A stretch of 64,000 bases of DNA from Nymphaea colorata (GCF_008831285.2 NC_045150.1:14691362-14755361); one strand, 5' to 3'; shown: positions 1 through 11,728, counted from the stretch's first letter. Program-made: numbers and translations. Notes: generated from the letters alone by a model not told the origin.

Positions 1-180
1 CTTAATGGCTTCACTCATTTACATGGAAGTCAAGGTTGGCACGTGCTTGACTTTGTACTTCATCACATCCTGCCAAGGTCGGCTTGTTCTTTCAACATCA
101 ACCACGAGTCAAAGCCGACCAACGTGGGCCAGCTGCAATCATAAAGGCCGTGAAGGCTCAATTGTTGGTAAATGATCGCC

Positions 181-2765
181 ATGAGCCAGACCCGACTAGC
201 ATTCAGTCGACCTTATTTTTTCTGTTAAGACTGAACCAATTAAAAAAATAAGAACACTCTATAGAGATCTTCCCTAGCATCAGGTGAGCAAGAGGAGTAT
301 TTCATACTACCGCTCAACAAGATGGCCGAAACCTTAGCCTTACCTCCATTTCCCTAGAGCCTATTCTGTATCAGGTGTCCCACAATTGCTGGTTCATTCA
401 AATTCAACAAAATCAGTTTCTATGATGGTAAATCCTAAAAAAAATGTACTTGTTTCAGCATCAGAAATAATTGTGCAAAGGTCTTCCCAGATAGAAAGCA
501 TACTAGAAGCATCAAACAGAGCAATGCTAGAGGGAATATATATATATATATGTGTGTGTGTGTGTCTGTGTATTGAAATCACAGCTGTTTCTATGCTCGG
601 ACGGTTATTTTGTGTTGTTAAAAACTGCCATAAAAGTTGTATTCCATCCTTGAAAACCATGGTCAAGCAATTGATCATTGCAAATGCATCTTTTGCAATG
701 GTTTTTATCAACACCAAGCAAAAAAATAACCATCCAGCCATAGAGGTTCGTCTTAATTGGACACAAAGGCCAGTTCAAAGAGAAAAAAATAGGCCAACTT
801 TTATTTGAATCCCTTGAATATTCAGAAATGATCTCGACAATCCATTGTTGATCACCCATTTTAATCGTTAAACATGTTTAAAGTATGATGACATTCCTCT
901 ATTTTCTAGTGAACCTTCTAGAATAGATGGATCATATGAATATCCCATCAAAAAATTGATTTCTCATGACACAAATAAGCTCATGCTAACCCGCCAACTT
1001 GTGATCTCAACCCGTTTTTTAGTGGCGGAGCAAAGACTTTTTGGCTGGAGGACACGTGAGTCACATCAAACGTGGGCACTATGATGTGACAGCAAGTGGG
1101 TCCAGCATCATCACAATATACTTTTGACTGACTGGTATAGGCAATGATGCACAGCAACCCACACTTAGCTTCAATACTTTTCCTCTTACAGCATGTTCAA
1201 CGCTTACTGTGGGTAACGTAAGGGATACTGTTCTTGATCAATTTGTGATTGGAATTCTTCAACACAAGAATATTCAAACGTTATTACTGAGCATTGCTTG
1301 GATTTTGGTGAAGGGTGCAGAAACACAAAAAGTTGCATGCAATCCCTGGTAAATGACACAAGAACTTGTTACATTACTAGCTAATGTCACTGGCCACTAT
1401 AAGCCCCCCCCCCCCCCCCGATAAAATGTTCCAATCTTGGTGTCTGTAAATTATGACATGGACAGCGGATTAATTACTGTCATTTATATATTTAATTACC
1501 TATTTGATGTCCCATGAATAGAACGAGGATCTCCCACGACAGTTTTTGAGCACAAAAAAGAACCTATTTGATGTCACAAGAATTTGTTTTAGGTACTGGA
1601 AAACTATATATTTTAAACTTAAAACATGATAACTCCTTAACTTGATTGCAAGATAATCTAAGCAAAATTATAATCAATCACCAAAATATGGAGTACCACT
1701 AACTTATGGAGTTTGGTGCATGTTGGATGGAGAGTCTATGCTTCATGCCTTCAAACTAATTAGAGTCCAAAAATCAACAAAATGGTTTTCAGTGAGAGAA
1801 CAAGCTGAAGAAAAGTAGAACCCTAAAGGGGTAGTGGCAAATCCAAAAATTTCTGGCTAAGGGGCAGTATTAGTTTAATTTCCAACTTTAAGGTATATAA
1901 AAAGTTTTAAAAACTAGTATCAATGACTGGTAAGGGAAATTGCTTACAATATCCACAATGTGGCTCCAATCTTGTTAAAGAGTCGTTTGACAGCAGGGAC
2001 ACTCATAAAATTTTCAAAATAAGAACAACCCCTAAGTAGGTAGACGGAAATGTGGATGCTTAGCAGAAGTCTAACCGAGCTTGAGTGATGTTGGTGCTAG
2101 ATTTCTATACTGCAACTGGAGTGGAAGCACTATACTAGTTGATGGATATTTGGCCCCACTCGCAGGCATCGATGCGGCCGTGGGCTTGAGGGTAAGGTGA
2201 AAGAGGGAGCTTCTGGCTTTCACTAAGATTGTGGGGTGTCCTCCTGCTCATCTAAAATTAGAGCCCTACATATGTTATGTTATTTTTTAGCAAAGGCGTT
2301 GGCACAAATTTATTTATAAAATATTAAACTTTGCCGATTGTTATTTCATCATTCAGGCGAACAAGCTGGTATGACTCAAATAGGTTGATTCAAACCAATT
2401 TTCAGAGATAAAATGAAAAAAATATATTATAAAATAGATGAAAAGAAATCCCCAAATTATAAAGAACAGCACACAAACAATAATATATAGAAGCAAAAAA
2501 GAGCAGGAGAATGATGTCAAAAGATGACTACGCGCTATTATAGATAGCCTGGCCCGAGAGAATGGCACGAACAAACAAACGGTCAACTGCTCTTTTAGGG
2601 GGCGTTTGATGGTTTGGAATTTTGATTTAAGAATGAAATTCAAGTCCAACTTCAACTCAAACATGAAACCTTTTACAGTCTTGAGAGTGGATAAACATCA
2701 CTCAATGCAAGACTTTGATAACATAAAATATTGTTAGTAGCCATGTAATGCCAGCCACTTAACGG
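181..2765. repeat. Dispersed repeat family R1, copy 1
   Basis: This stretch matches other parts of the window in pieces. Bases 181-480 resemble 7,800-7,950. Bases 531-1,215 resemble 20,350-21,030, sharing phrases such as AAAAACTGCCATAAAAGTT. Bases 1,420-1,580 resemble 50,270-50,400 and 51,440-51,580. Bases 2,090-2,765 resemble 8,400-9,340. It carries no credible coding region; the short ORFs cross a (TA)n(TG)n tract at about 536-570. The patchwork matches suggest an old non-autonomous element or a nest of them. Terminal repeats were not identified. Confidence 0.7.
1404..1419. repeat. Poly-C tract, 16 C
   Basis: A run of sixteen C residues lies inside R1 copy 1. The equivalent point of the R1 copies near 50,270 and 51,440 has no such run, so it is either a local expansion or a base-calling problem. 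Confidence 0.9.
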
Positions 2766-3191
2766 TTGAGAGAAAGATGAATAAAAAAAAGTATAAACTA
2801 ATACTAGATGACAAAAATACCCATTACTTTTTTTTCTTTAGTTTTCTCTCGTCAATTCATTATAATGAATCAAATAGTCCTTATGAACGAGTAGAGTAAC
2901 ATTGAATAATCAGAGTCCCCATTTATTTTTTTGCTATATATATAAAAATATCAAAGTGGGATATGATATGGCCAAAATGGACATAGCATACCTGCAAACC
3001 CTCACTGCATGAGCCTCTGCCCCATGAACTATCACCAGATGAGAGCCCATAATATCATGGGGTAGAAAGACATTTGTATATATATATGTATAAAGACAGA
3101 TCGTGTGGGAGAAAGATTTTCCAATCACTTCAAGGTTGACGGTTTAAGGAGGTCAATGGACAGGTTTTGGAGCAGGGACAACCATGTGTTA

Positions 3192-3383
3192 CAGGGACAG
3201 AGCCAAAAAAATTTCATGAGAAGGGCCGAATTAATGTTTCTAAATTTTGACTAAGGTCAAAATATCATTTTTCAAAATTTTTATATAGGACAAGTGAAAT
3301 TTACTAAAATTTACATATAGATTTTTTAAAAAAAAAATTGAGGTGGGCCAGGGCCATGCGAGCCTCCCTTGGCTCCACCCCTG
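3192..3383. mobile_element. MITE-like element with ~15-bp terminal inverted repeats
   Basis: The left end CAGGGACAGAGCCAA (3,192-3,206) pairs with the right end TTGGCTCCACCCCTG (3,369-3,383) at 12 of 15 positions. The interior is AT-rich and non-coding, ending in a GC-rich GGGCCAGGGCC stretch. Size (~190 bp) and structure fit a non-autonomous DNA transposon. A target-site duplication was not convincingly seen. Confidence 0.5.
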
Positions 3384-3756
3384 ATGCCTAAAAAAAAGTT
3401 TCAAACACCACTAGGACAATCTCTTCTTCCAACGTATTCAACAGTTATTGCGGTCACCTTAAGTAATACGTTAAAGTGTCTGCGGCCTTCCTTTTGTGTT
3501 TGAAAGTCTTCAAATGTTTGTGATTGTTATTCCTAAGCTTAACAATTGAAAATGCTACCACTTTTCTCCATTGTGATGGTTACTGGTTACACAAAGGAAT
3601 ATGTAACTCAGTTCAGCCACATGTTTTTTTTTTTTTTCTTTTTTGCATAATTTTCAAATCCAAATCCTTCCCTTCATCAGCGGCCACCATAACTATGACT
3701 TCCGTTATAAATATCAACACATTTATCCTTAGTACAGCAACCTTTTTGTCCTCACC

Positions 3757-4869
3757 ATGGCAGCGTTCTTCTCCCCCTTAGCATTCAGCCTCCTCCTGCA
3801 GCTGCTCTTACTTGCAATACTGCCTAACCCTACCACAATCTTCGCTTCCAAACCTCTCGGCTTCTCTATAGACCTCATTCATCGAGACTCATCCCTGTCA
3901 CCTCTCTATGACCCTTCATCCACTCTAGCTCAATGAGCTGAGCAGGCGAATCTGGCTCCATGTTGTGCTCCCGCAGCATTGCTTCACAGTTTACAAATAC
4001 CTCCAGCGTGATCTCCAGCCCCGTGATGGCTGGTCCCGGTGAGTTTCTCGTGAAGCTCTTGCTAGGTACCCCATCCAGCCTGAACTGGGCCATTACAGAC
4101 ACTGGTAGCAACCTCAAATGGGCTACATGCTGCCATTGTGACAACTGCCCATCAAAACACCAATGTTGATCCACTTCAGTCGTCCACCTACAAGAACCAG
4201 AGATGCTCCACCCGCTTTTGCATGGAATTGTGGAACCATCGTTGCACCAGCGACCCACTTTGCTGGTTCAGATATTCCTATGGAGACAATTCCAAAGTAG
4301 AAGGGGTCCTAGCCTCTGAGACGCTCCTGTTTGACAATGGTGCCGACACCATCAAGCATGAAGGAATTGTCTTTGGTTGTGTTCATCATGAAGATAATCC
4401 TGAGTCTGCCCTGCGTAAAGTTCCTGGCCTTGTTGGCCTTGGCCGTGGTCCTCTCTCTCTTGTTAAACAGATTGGCTCTTCCATTGATGACAAATTTGCT
4501 TACTGTCTTCATCCATATAGCAATGAAAACAATTCTGCGGGACAGCTCAAATTCAGCGAGGACACAGAGTTTTCAGGCACAGAAGAGGTTCAAGAGACGC
4601 CAATGGCATCAGATGGTGGTCAAGGCAGCTTTTATGTGCTCATCCTGACAGAGATAAGTGTCGGGAACAGCAGACTCAACAAACAATTTGGTGGTGCACA
4701 GACAACTGCATTGTTGGGAGATGCTAGATCAATCATCATAGACTCAGGTACCAGCCTGACTTTTCTTGCCAAAGATGTGTATGGTCAAGTGGCAAATGCA
4801 GTGGCTAATGTCATAAACCGTGAACACTTCTATCCTCCTGAGCAAGATTTGCTGTGTTACCATGTAGAG
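3757..4869 (+). pseudogene. Plant nepenthesin/CDR1-like aspartic protease, broken and C-terminally truncated
   Basis: The ATG at 3,757 opens a 59-residue N-terminus with a hydrophobic signal-like segment (about residues 10-30) and the propeptide motif GFSIDLIHRDSSLSP, typical of secreted plant A1 proteases. A TGA at 3,934 stops this frame. Homology resumes in another frame with GEFLVKLLLGTP and the first catalytic motif DTGS (Asp codon 4,098-4,100), then shifts back to the first frame at about 4,150-4,170. That frame carries the flap-region YSYGD, the cysteine-rich insert typical of nepenthesins, GLVGLGRGPLSL and the second catalytic motif DSGT (Asp codon 4,741-4,743). Similarity ends after LLCYHVE at about 4,869, where the repeated segment D1 begins. 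About the last third of the catalytic domain is therefore missing. Nepenthesin-like genes are usually single-exon, so the frame changes are better read as decay than as introns. Not expected to be functional. Confidence 0.9.
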
Positions 4870-6770
4870 GCTAATAATGCCATTTTAATTCTTTTCAAAT
4901 ACGAGGTTGATGTTTTATTTTATTTGACTTTAAAGGTGGTGTTGCAAGGAACAATAGAGGGCATCTTAGATTATCTTGAAAGGGCAGTGCGGATACCTAT
5001 AAGGTAGTTTGGTGGTATTTGCTACACTTTTTTTACACACGAGTCCTGTAAGTGTGTCTTGTAAGTAATAGCTAAGTCAAAGAGAATATCGAGTGTTTTT
5101 AGTAGGTGCAGCTACAAATCATTCTACATTTCAAGCATGCATTTTAGCCGTAGCTTCTGCTCGTTTTGTTTTGGATATTCTTTTGTTGATTAAATTCTCT
5201 GGGTCTTGGAAAATGGGTGAAGTAGATTGTGGCTAACCTAGGTAATCTTATAACTCTCTCTAACGATTTATATTCAGCCATTCAATATGGTTTCAAATCT
5301 GATATTTGGTCTCTTCTCTCTCTCGTTTTTTCCATGATGGCCAATATTTTTGTATGATAATTGTACTAATTTTTTTACTATAAGTTTTGGATATGGTTCG
5401 TAAATTGCTTATATGAGATGGCTGCACATCGTCCAGCATTCAAAGCTTTTGTAAGACCTACTTTCTTTGATCCATTCCACATACTTTGTATGCATGAATA
5501 TATTTATTTAGAAATCAATACAATCTACTTATTTATTAAGAATTTTAAGACTTTGTACTTTTTGATATGCCACCTTATACTGAACAACTTCAGGGCCTTC
5601 CTCCTGCAACACATGGGTAAGATGATTATTCAGTCTCATTACTTTGTAGCACTGGTATGGATGTAAGAATTCCTCTTTGCCGATGTCCGTTCCCTAATTG
5701 CTGCTCATGGAGCGTCCAAGATCTTTTGGGCTTATAGCCTTTATACTGTCTATTACCTCCTTGCTATTTTTAGTAACCTTACTTGGTCTACTTAATCCTT
5801 TCTCTCGATCTTATCTTGGTATATCTTCTATTAATGCTGATTTTATTTCTAGAATGTGGTTACAGGTGGCCAATGCACTCAACAAATAGAATGTATTGGT
5901 GAAATTATAAATATAATTCTTAAGACTGATGGCACACCTATAGCTATTGGAAACAAGTTACATGTCACAGGTGTAATATACTTACTAAGTATAGTTGTTG
6001 AAACACATAGTTGCTGTTTGAGACATGGTGCATTTCCAAAGAGCTGCCACTCTTTAATGTAACAATATATATTCTCATGATTTGGTTTGTAAACTACTTT
6101 GCTTCTAATCCCTTGAGACTGTAACAGTTTGAATTTCCGAATTTCCTCCTTTTCTTTGTAGTTTCATCAGTATCAAGTCAATTTTAGTCGGAACTTGCAT
6201 TTTGTCCCTTGGTGGCATGAAGCTGGTTTTGACTTAGTGGATCATGAGTTAATTTCTCTTCTAGAGAACATCTGAGTCATCTCATCAGATCTGAACTAGT
6301 TATGGTCCTATCAGGCACTGCAAATGTGGATGTCAGCAAGAAGCGGAGAGTTATTCAAGATCTAGACTCGATGGGCATGATTGATTCACAGAAGCTTGTC
6401 CTTTCTAAGGTGCATGCTAGATTAGTTTCTTCCTCTTGTAGAAGATTGTCCTATCGATTGAGGCTGGTTAGTTTCTTTGTGCTGAAAACTGATCTATTCT
6501 TTGATCTTGGATCTTGTAGGTAGAAGTTGATGTGGAAATCAAGAAGCTTATTGCCCGCCCAATATTGTTGAAGGAAACCCATGCTTGGATTAAATCAAAT
6601 ACATCATTTTTCCATGGCTGGGAAGTTTGAAGTAGAATGGGAGGAATGGTGGAAACAAGTAAATTTTAACGATTCTTTATTTTATAAATTTATTCTTCAT
6701 TCAGACTTGATAGGGATGTCTAATCTGAATCTCTCGTTATCCATATAAATTTTCAAATTTACATTGATTT
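4870..6770. repeat. Duplicated segment D1, copy 1
   Basis: This segment is repeated in the same orientation at 35,060-37,514. The match starts just where the aspartic protease ends (TAATGCCAT, AATTCTTTTCAAATA) and runs to TCTAATCTGAATCT at about 6,735 and a little beyond. Copy 2 carries two extra stretches (about 35,200-35,590 and 35,630-35,865) that are absent here. Short blocks look like exons of an unrecognised gene: MAAHRPAFKAF followed by GTAAG at ~5,450; GLPPATHG between CAG and GTAAG at ~5,594-5,617; GQCTQQIECIGEIIN at ~5,860-5,955; and MVLSGTANVDV at 6,302. I do not recognise the family. The first block lacks here the AG acceptor that copy 2 has. Confidence 0.75.
6302..6660 (+). other. 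Exon-like blocks inside D1 copy 1 (family not recognised)
   Basis: An open block reading MVLSGTANVDVSKKRRVIQD (first 20 residues) continues to QKLVLSK at about 6,410 and is followed by GTGCAT, a weak splice donor. A second block starts after TTGTAG at about 6,520 and reads VEVDVEIKKLIARP before ending near 6,630. The counterparts at 37,053-37,320 keep the first block open with several amino-acid differences. Conservation of an open frame between two diverged copies hints at a coding origin, but the segment as a whole is degenerate. No product is assigned. Confidence 0.3.
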
Positions 6771-7574
6771 GTCAAGTTTTCTCAACACGGGCATGTCATT
6801 GGATAAATGCTGGGAATGACCAGTCCATGCACTTCTAAAATGGTGGCAGGTGATCTGAGGCTAGCGAAACGTTTTTGGCAACACTGCAAAGGGCAAGGAC
6901 TAGTATTGGTCTTTTGCGAGTTGGCAATAAACTTATTTGCAACGACAAAAGGCATTGCCAATAGCTTGTCTTTATTGTTGTGGTTGTATTTGTTTCACCA
7001 GGGACCAGATCAGGTCCAAACTCCCCCCCGTCCCACCTTAAATCTATCATTTTTAATATAATCATTTTTAATATACGTGGATTTAAGATCCATGCTACAT
7101 AAATCTTTGGTTTGTTTAAGCTGAGGATCTTTTAAAGCTTACCTTTTAATGCTACAATGAACTATCAAACACAACTTAAAGTACAAAAGAGGATCGAACC
7201 AATCTCTCAAACCATCCGGACATAAGTACACCATCACAATTTTCTTTGTCACTTTCGATGCAAACTCTGCTGGGAGTTAGGCTGCCGTCCCTTTTAGTAG
7301 GAAGAATAAGTAATGAATCTACATCAAAGATTAACTTTGTCAATATTACTTGAACATCCCCTTCCTGACGATCGGGGTGCCCACGCACTATTTTCTTTGT
7401 CTTTTTATGTTTTTTTTATCAATATTCTATTGATAATGATTTTGTTTTTTTCAACTTCAGCAGTACATTATAATAACCTTCGTACATGTTTGCAAAATAA
7501 TATACTTTTTTATTTTTTGAAATTTATATCTATCAGTTTGATCTAATTTTATGAAAATGTTTTTGACGATGATA

Positions 7575-7680
7575 TTTGCAGGGCCGGGGAAAAGAAAATG
7601 TGGATGAAGTTGGTGCTATGACTATCAAAGCTGGAGGTAGCTTGATGACAAATCATGAAATGTCTGATAATTAATTGATA
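7575..7680 (+). other. Exon-like block shared with the inner ends of the inverted repeat
   Basis: After a plausible acceptor (ATTTGCAG, ending 7,581) the sequence reads GRGKENVDEVGAMTIKAGGS. The same block follows TTGCAG at 32,928 in arm 1, appears twice at 53,088-53,242 in arm 2, and appears in part at 16,120-16,160 and near 49,810. It may be an old captured exon or simply part of a transposon. The rest of 6,770-7,790 shows nothing else recognisable. Confidence 0.3.
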
Positions 7681-7789
7681 TAATTCTTTTTCTAAAACTT
7701 AAACGAAAAAAATATGGTATCAATTAAACAGTGGCATTATTTGGGTCAAATGACTTACAAATTAATAAAGTGCTTATTTTGTAATTAAT

Positions 7790-8161
7790 GATAGCTGGGC
7801 CCAATAGCATTCGGCCGACCTTGTATTTTGCTTTAAGAGAGAACCAATTAAAATTAAAATATAGAGATCTTCCCTAGTGCCAGAGCCTATTATGTATAAG
7901 GTCACCCACAATTGCAGGTACATTCAAATTCAACTGAATCATCTTGTGTGATGGAAAGTCCCGTGGTGGAGCTACATGATGGATGGTGCCACACAAACTT
8001 TAGTTATGTTCATGTTAATAACTTCACACATTTCAGGCAGCCACTTCTGCAGTATAATTTAAAACTGCTTTCAAAAGACTGTGCTCAAACAACTGATCAA
8101 TGCAAATGCACTGTGATGGTTTTTATCCACACAAAACAAAAAAAATAGCTGATTTCAATTC

Positions 8162-8232
<71 letters not shown>

Positions 8233-9310
8233 CATATATTGTACTTGTAAGTTTTAGTTACCAGAAATTAATTGTATCGGTTCGTCTTAATTCGATGCAA
8301 GGGCCAATTAAAGGAGAAAAATTTGGCCGACTTTTCTTTGAATCCCAGGAATGACTTTTCTTAAACGACGATGACATGCTTTCAGTTTCCAGTCGACCTG
8401 GTCGGATCGAGAGAAATGTGCTATACTAGTGCAAGGATGGAACTTGGAAGCACTATGTATGCCAATTGAAGGACATTTGACTCTACTCCCATGGGCATGG
8501 GCACTATGGAAAGCCGGATCTAAAATTAGTGTCTTATATGGTCTTATGCATGAAAATTTATGCATATGGGTGCTTAATAACCAAGATAACATGTCTAAGC
8601 AAAAAAAAAAAAAGTCTTTTAGAAGGACAAAAAGGGTTTATGAAAAAGTAAATATTCCAAAATATACACTTCTTTATAAAAAAAATAAACAATACTCCAA
8701 CCTTGCACCAACCTACACGATCCAATATCATTGGACATGCGTAGGGGTGTAAAAAGGGAGGCCCAGGCAATCACTGAAAAGAACTCATGGGACTAGGAAT
8801 AAGATTATTTAATAAAATATAGAACTCTGCATGCCAATTATAATTTGATCAAATATCGGGCCGATAACAAACTAGTACAATTCAAATAGGTTGATCCGAA
8901 TCAATTTTCACAGATAAAATGAAAAAAAAAATTATAAAATAGATGACAAGAAAGCCCAAATTACAAATTAAGAACAGCAAAAAACGACAATAGAAGCAAA
9001 AAAGAGGAGTGAGAAAGACAAAGGATGTCTAGATGGCTATGAGCTAACAACAACCAAAAGGTTGACCCCTCTTCTGAGGACAAGAGTTTGACTTCAAACA
9101 TATAGAGAGAACAAGACCCAGCCCTGATGTCAAGATTGTTCCAACTAAGTTTTGATTCTCTTAACCTAGCAGAGGGTTTGCCACCACCAAAAATTTGTCG
9201 GTTAATAATATTTGTGGGTCTTTCATGTGAAACCAAGTCCTTCTCAACGCAATCTGGAACCTTTCACAGTCTTAAGATTGGATAAAATTCACCCAGTGCG
9301 TGACTTTTGT
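7790..9310. repeat. Dispersed repeat family R1, copy 2
   Basis: Bases 7,790-7,950 match 170-410. Bases 8,400-8,720 match 50,560-50,900, including CCAAAATATACACTTCTTTA. Bases 8,880-9,000 match 2,370-2,490 and 16,190-16,300. No ORF resembles a known protein. The copy runs without a clear break into the antisense copia fragment that follows, as the R1 copies ending near 16,560 and 52,080 also do. Confidence 0.7.
8165..8229. repeat. (TA)n microsatellite, 65 bp
   Basis: An uninterrupted TA dinucleotide tract inside R1 copy 2. The corresponding places in the other R1 copies have no tract of this length. Confidence 0.95.
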
Positions 9311-9845
9311 TAATATAAGATATTGCTAGTGGCCATACAATGGCTGCTAATAAAAAAGACTTCATCCTTTTTCTTGAGAAAGAACACCCAACTCATCCAT
9401 GATTTGTCATCTTTTAACAGGAGAAAGTATCTGAAAATAAAGTTGGAAACAGCAGGAGCTGGGCCCCATACATCGGCCTGAACCAAGTTGAAGCAATATT
9501 GGCTTTTTATTTCAGATTCAGGAAATGATTGTCCAGTCATCTTTGCGTAATTGCATGTCTCACGTACTGGAAAATTGTAGATGAGCAAAAGAAACACAGT
9601 TTTGAGAATTAGATCACACAAATGTCCCAACCTATAGTGCCATAGGAGTGATTCTTATTCTTCTTGTCACCTGGAAGTGCCTTGTTTGTGTTCAAGTTAA
9701 TGTAGTAGATAGAGCTCATCTCTCTCATAACCATCACCAAGCCTCTTCCGGGATTTCTGGTCCAGCAGAATGACCTTCTAGTTGGAGAAAATATACAGAA
9801 ATTTCTGTAACATAGAGCTGTGCTTGATTTGTTAACAATGGTAAG
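9310..9845 (-). pseudogene. Ty1/copia integrase fragment, antisense
   Basis: Read on the - strand, 9,850-9,640 gives a degenerate GAG-pre-integrase stretch that includes GDGYERDELYYIN. The frame 9,310-9,630 then reads LVQADVWGPAPAVSN and YFLLLKDDKSWMSWVF, the start of the copia integrase core with the first catalytic Asp (QADVWGP) and the DD-x-S motif. Nothing upstream (gag) or downstream (the rest of integrase, RT) is present. Matching antisense remnants lie at about 16,320-16,560 and 51,840-52,080, so the fragment seems to travel with R1. Confidence 0.75.
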
Positions 9846-10155
9846 ATCTATGGAACAGATACGATCAGGATCAGTTACAAAGGACAGGTACAGTTTCCAA
9901 TACTCAAGAGCTATCCAAAACTGACCAATCTTCTCTAAATGAGAAAGAAATCATTTCCCCTATCTTCTCCATAATTCTGCCCAAATCTGTCGTGTAAATC
10001 AGATCCTAAAATCAAGAATCTAAATTGTATAAAGTGATTATAAATATCTATACTCTCTCTGTGTGTTATTGAATAGAAGAGAGAGTGTTTGTGTGGATGT
10101 AGGCCGATTTTAGCCGAACCACGTTACACCTGTGTGTTCATCTTTTCTTTTAACT
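9846..10155 (+). mobile_element. Probable 5' LTR remnant of the following copia element
   Basis: The stretch ends directly before a perfect tRNA-Met primer-binding site. It has the character of a copia LTR 3' end: GTGTTATTGAATAG, then GTTACACCTGTGTGTTCATC just upstream of the primer site. The outer end could not be fixed, and no second LTR was found downstream for comparison. Confidence 0.5.
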
Positions 10156-10167
10156 TGGTATCAGAGC
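10156..10167 (+). other. Copia primer-binding site (tRNA-Met)
   Basis: TGGTATCAGAGC is the usual copia primer-binding sequence complementary to initiator tRNA-Met. It sits about 740 bp upstream of the gag start and fixes the + orientation of this element. Confidence 0.85.
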
Positions 10168-10413
10168 CTGCAACTGCTTTCAGCATGGCCTTTCGTATCC
10201 TGCATCTTTCTAGAGCCACGCTTCACCTGTCTGGTGCACGACCATTGTTTGATGCCCGCACCATCATTTTCCAGCCACTCTCTGCTGCGTCCCTGTTGCG
10301 TCTCCTGTTCCTCTTCCTACATCCATAGTTTTTTGCGTAACAAGGGAAACCACAGAGGAGTGTGCGGTTTCATGCTCTTTTTTTTTGTGGTGAGCAAGTG
10401 AAAGCTACCAAGG

Positions 10414-10765
10414 CCTTCACTGAGGAGCGTGCTGCTTCCTGTCTTCACCGAGGAGCGCGCTGTTTCACTAAGGAGCGTGTTGTTCCTTTTAGTGTTTGAA
10501 CAAGAGTGTGGCCCGAGTGTGTTGTTTTTTACCTTCATCGAGGCACGTGCCTTCCTTTTGGAGTGTGTTATTCCCTGCCTTCAGCGAGGCACGTGCCTCC
10601 TTTTTTGTCTAAGGAAGGCCATGCTCTTTCCAGCCATCACCGAGGAGCATGCTGTTCACTTCCTTTTCTGTGTCTCAACAAGGGAAGGTCACGCTGTTTC
10701 CAGCCCTCACCAAGGGGCGTGCTATTTCCTTTTGTGTTCACATGTTCATCGAGGAGCGTGCTAAC
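10414..10765 (+). repeat. Degenerate repeats of a GAGGAGCGTGCT-type motif in the copia leader
   Basis: At least eight variants of the motif TTCACCGAGGAGCGTGCT occur, near 10,416, 10,443, 10,467, 10,533, 10,569, 10,637, 10,705 and 10,744. Two of them share the variant GAGGCACGTGCC. Spacing is irregular (about 25-70 bp). The region is more GC-rich than its surroundings, and three overlapping ORFs here are probably by-products of the repeats. Confidence 0.7.
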
Positions 10766-10905
10766 AAGGGAGTGCCACCGAGGCCTATCTGCCCCTTCAG
10801 TCCCCGATCCGCCTCCTCAGTCACCTTTTTTGTTTATCAAACTCAAATCGTATTGACTGTGCTCGTCGGCTGTTGATTGAACGAGTGAGATTTTTCTAGT
10901 ATAAT

Positions 10906-11560
10906 ATGGCTGCATTGTCCTCTTCTAAGCTCCTTGCACTCCTACTCCACCAGGTACACAATGGAATGCTTTCTCAAGTTTGGTTTCAGTCAAGCTTGAT
11001 CAATCAAATTATCTTCTCTGATGTTCTCAAATTGAAAGTGTTATGAAAAGTCAAAATTTGATCAAGCATGTTATTGGAAAATGTTCTGCTCCACCTGAAT
11101 TTCTTGATGAAGCACACACACAATAAAATACTGCATATGATTTATGGTATCGTGAAGACCAACTTGCACTAAGTTGGATCAAAGTCACTGTGACTCAACC
11201 AGTCATGTCACAACAGGTTCGTGTTGGCATGGCTATAGATGCTTGGTGCATCCTTGAAAAACAGTATGCCTCACAAAATAATCTTCGTATTATTCAGTTG
11301 AAAAGAGAATTACAAAACATAAAAAAGGGAGGAATGTCTATGACTGAATACCTTCCACATATTAGTTTCTTACATGATTCTCTTAGCAGAGTGCAGCACT
11401 TTGTCTCAGATATAGATGTTGTTCTCTATACCTTGAATGGACTGAATTCTGAATATGAATCTTTTATTACCACGGTTACTGCATTCAAAGATCTGCCTTC
11501 ATGGTCTGAATTATGTGATATGTTAATTACTCAAGAGCGATGACTTGGAATGCTTTCTTC
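10906..11560 (+). pseudogene. Ty1/copia gag (UBN2-type capsid), broken
   Basis: The ATG at 10,906 starts the frame. After a frameshift before 10,941 the sequence reads PTPPGTQWNAFSSLVSVKLD, the usual gag N-terminus of this copia group. TGA at 11,019 replaces the Trp expected after YLL, and TAA at 11,124 interrupts a second time. The best-preserved part (11,190-11,543) includes AWCILEKQYASQ, LKRELQNIKKG and TEYLPHISFLHDSL, the family's capsid core. TGA at 11,541 stops it just after LITQER. The product would be the nucleocapsid/capsid polyprotein; it cannot be made from this copy. Confidence 0.9.
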
Positions 11561-11728
11561 ATCCCAGATGACTCAGGTTGATGCCGCTGCCACTGCCTTT
11601 ATTGCTGAACAATTGCTGAACAAGGGCGTGGGCATGGCAACTATGATGGTGGTAGGGGTAGAGGCTGTAATGGAGGAGAGGAAACTATGGAAAAAATAAT
11701 AATACTAACAAGTCTAGCCAAGGAGTAA

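Noticed and set aside
386-808. 140-codon ORF with Tyr/Ile and Cys/Val runs
   Set aside because: The runs are the (TA)n(TG)n microsatellite in translation, and the flanks match R1 repeat copies rather than a protein.
3875-4258. Antisense 127-codon ORF over the aspartic protease
   Set aside because: It is the shadow of the protease coding sequence on the opposite strand.
10089-10876. Four overlapping ORFs between primer site and gag as possible extra copia proteins
   Set aside because: They lie in the degenerate motif array, in several frames at once, without known domains or a single continuous reading.
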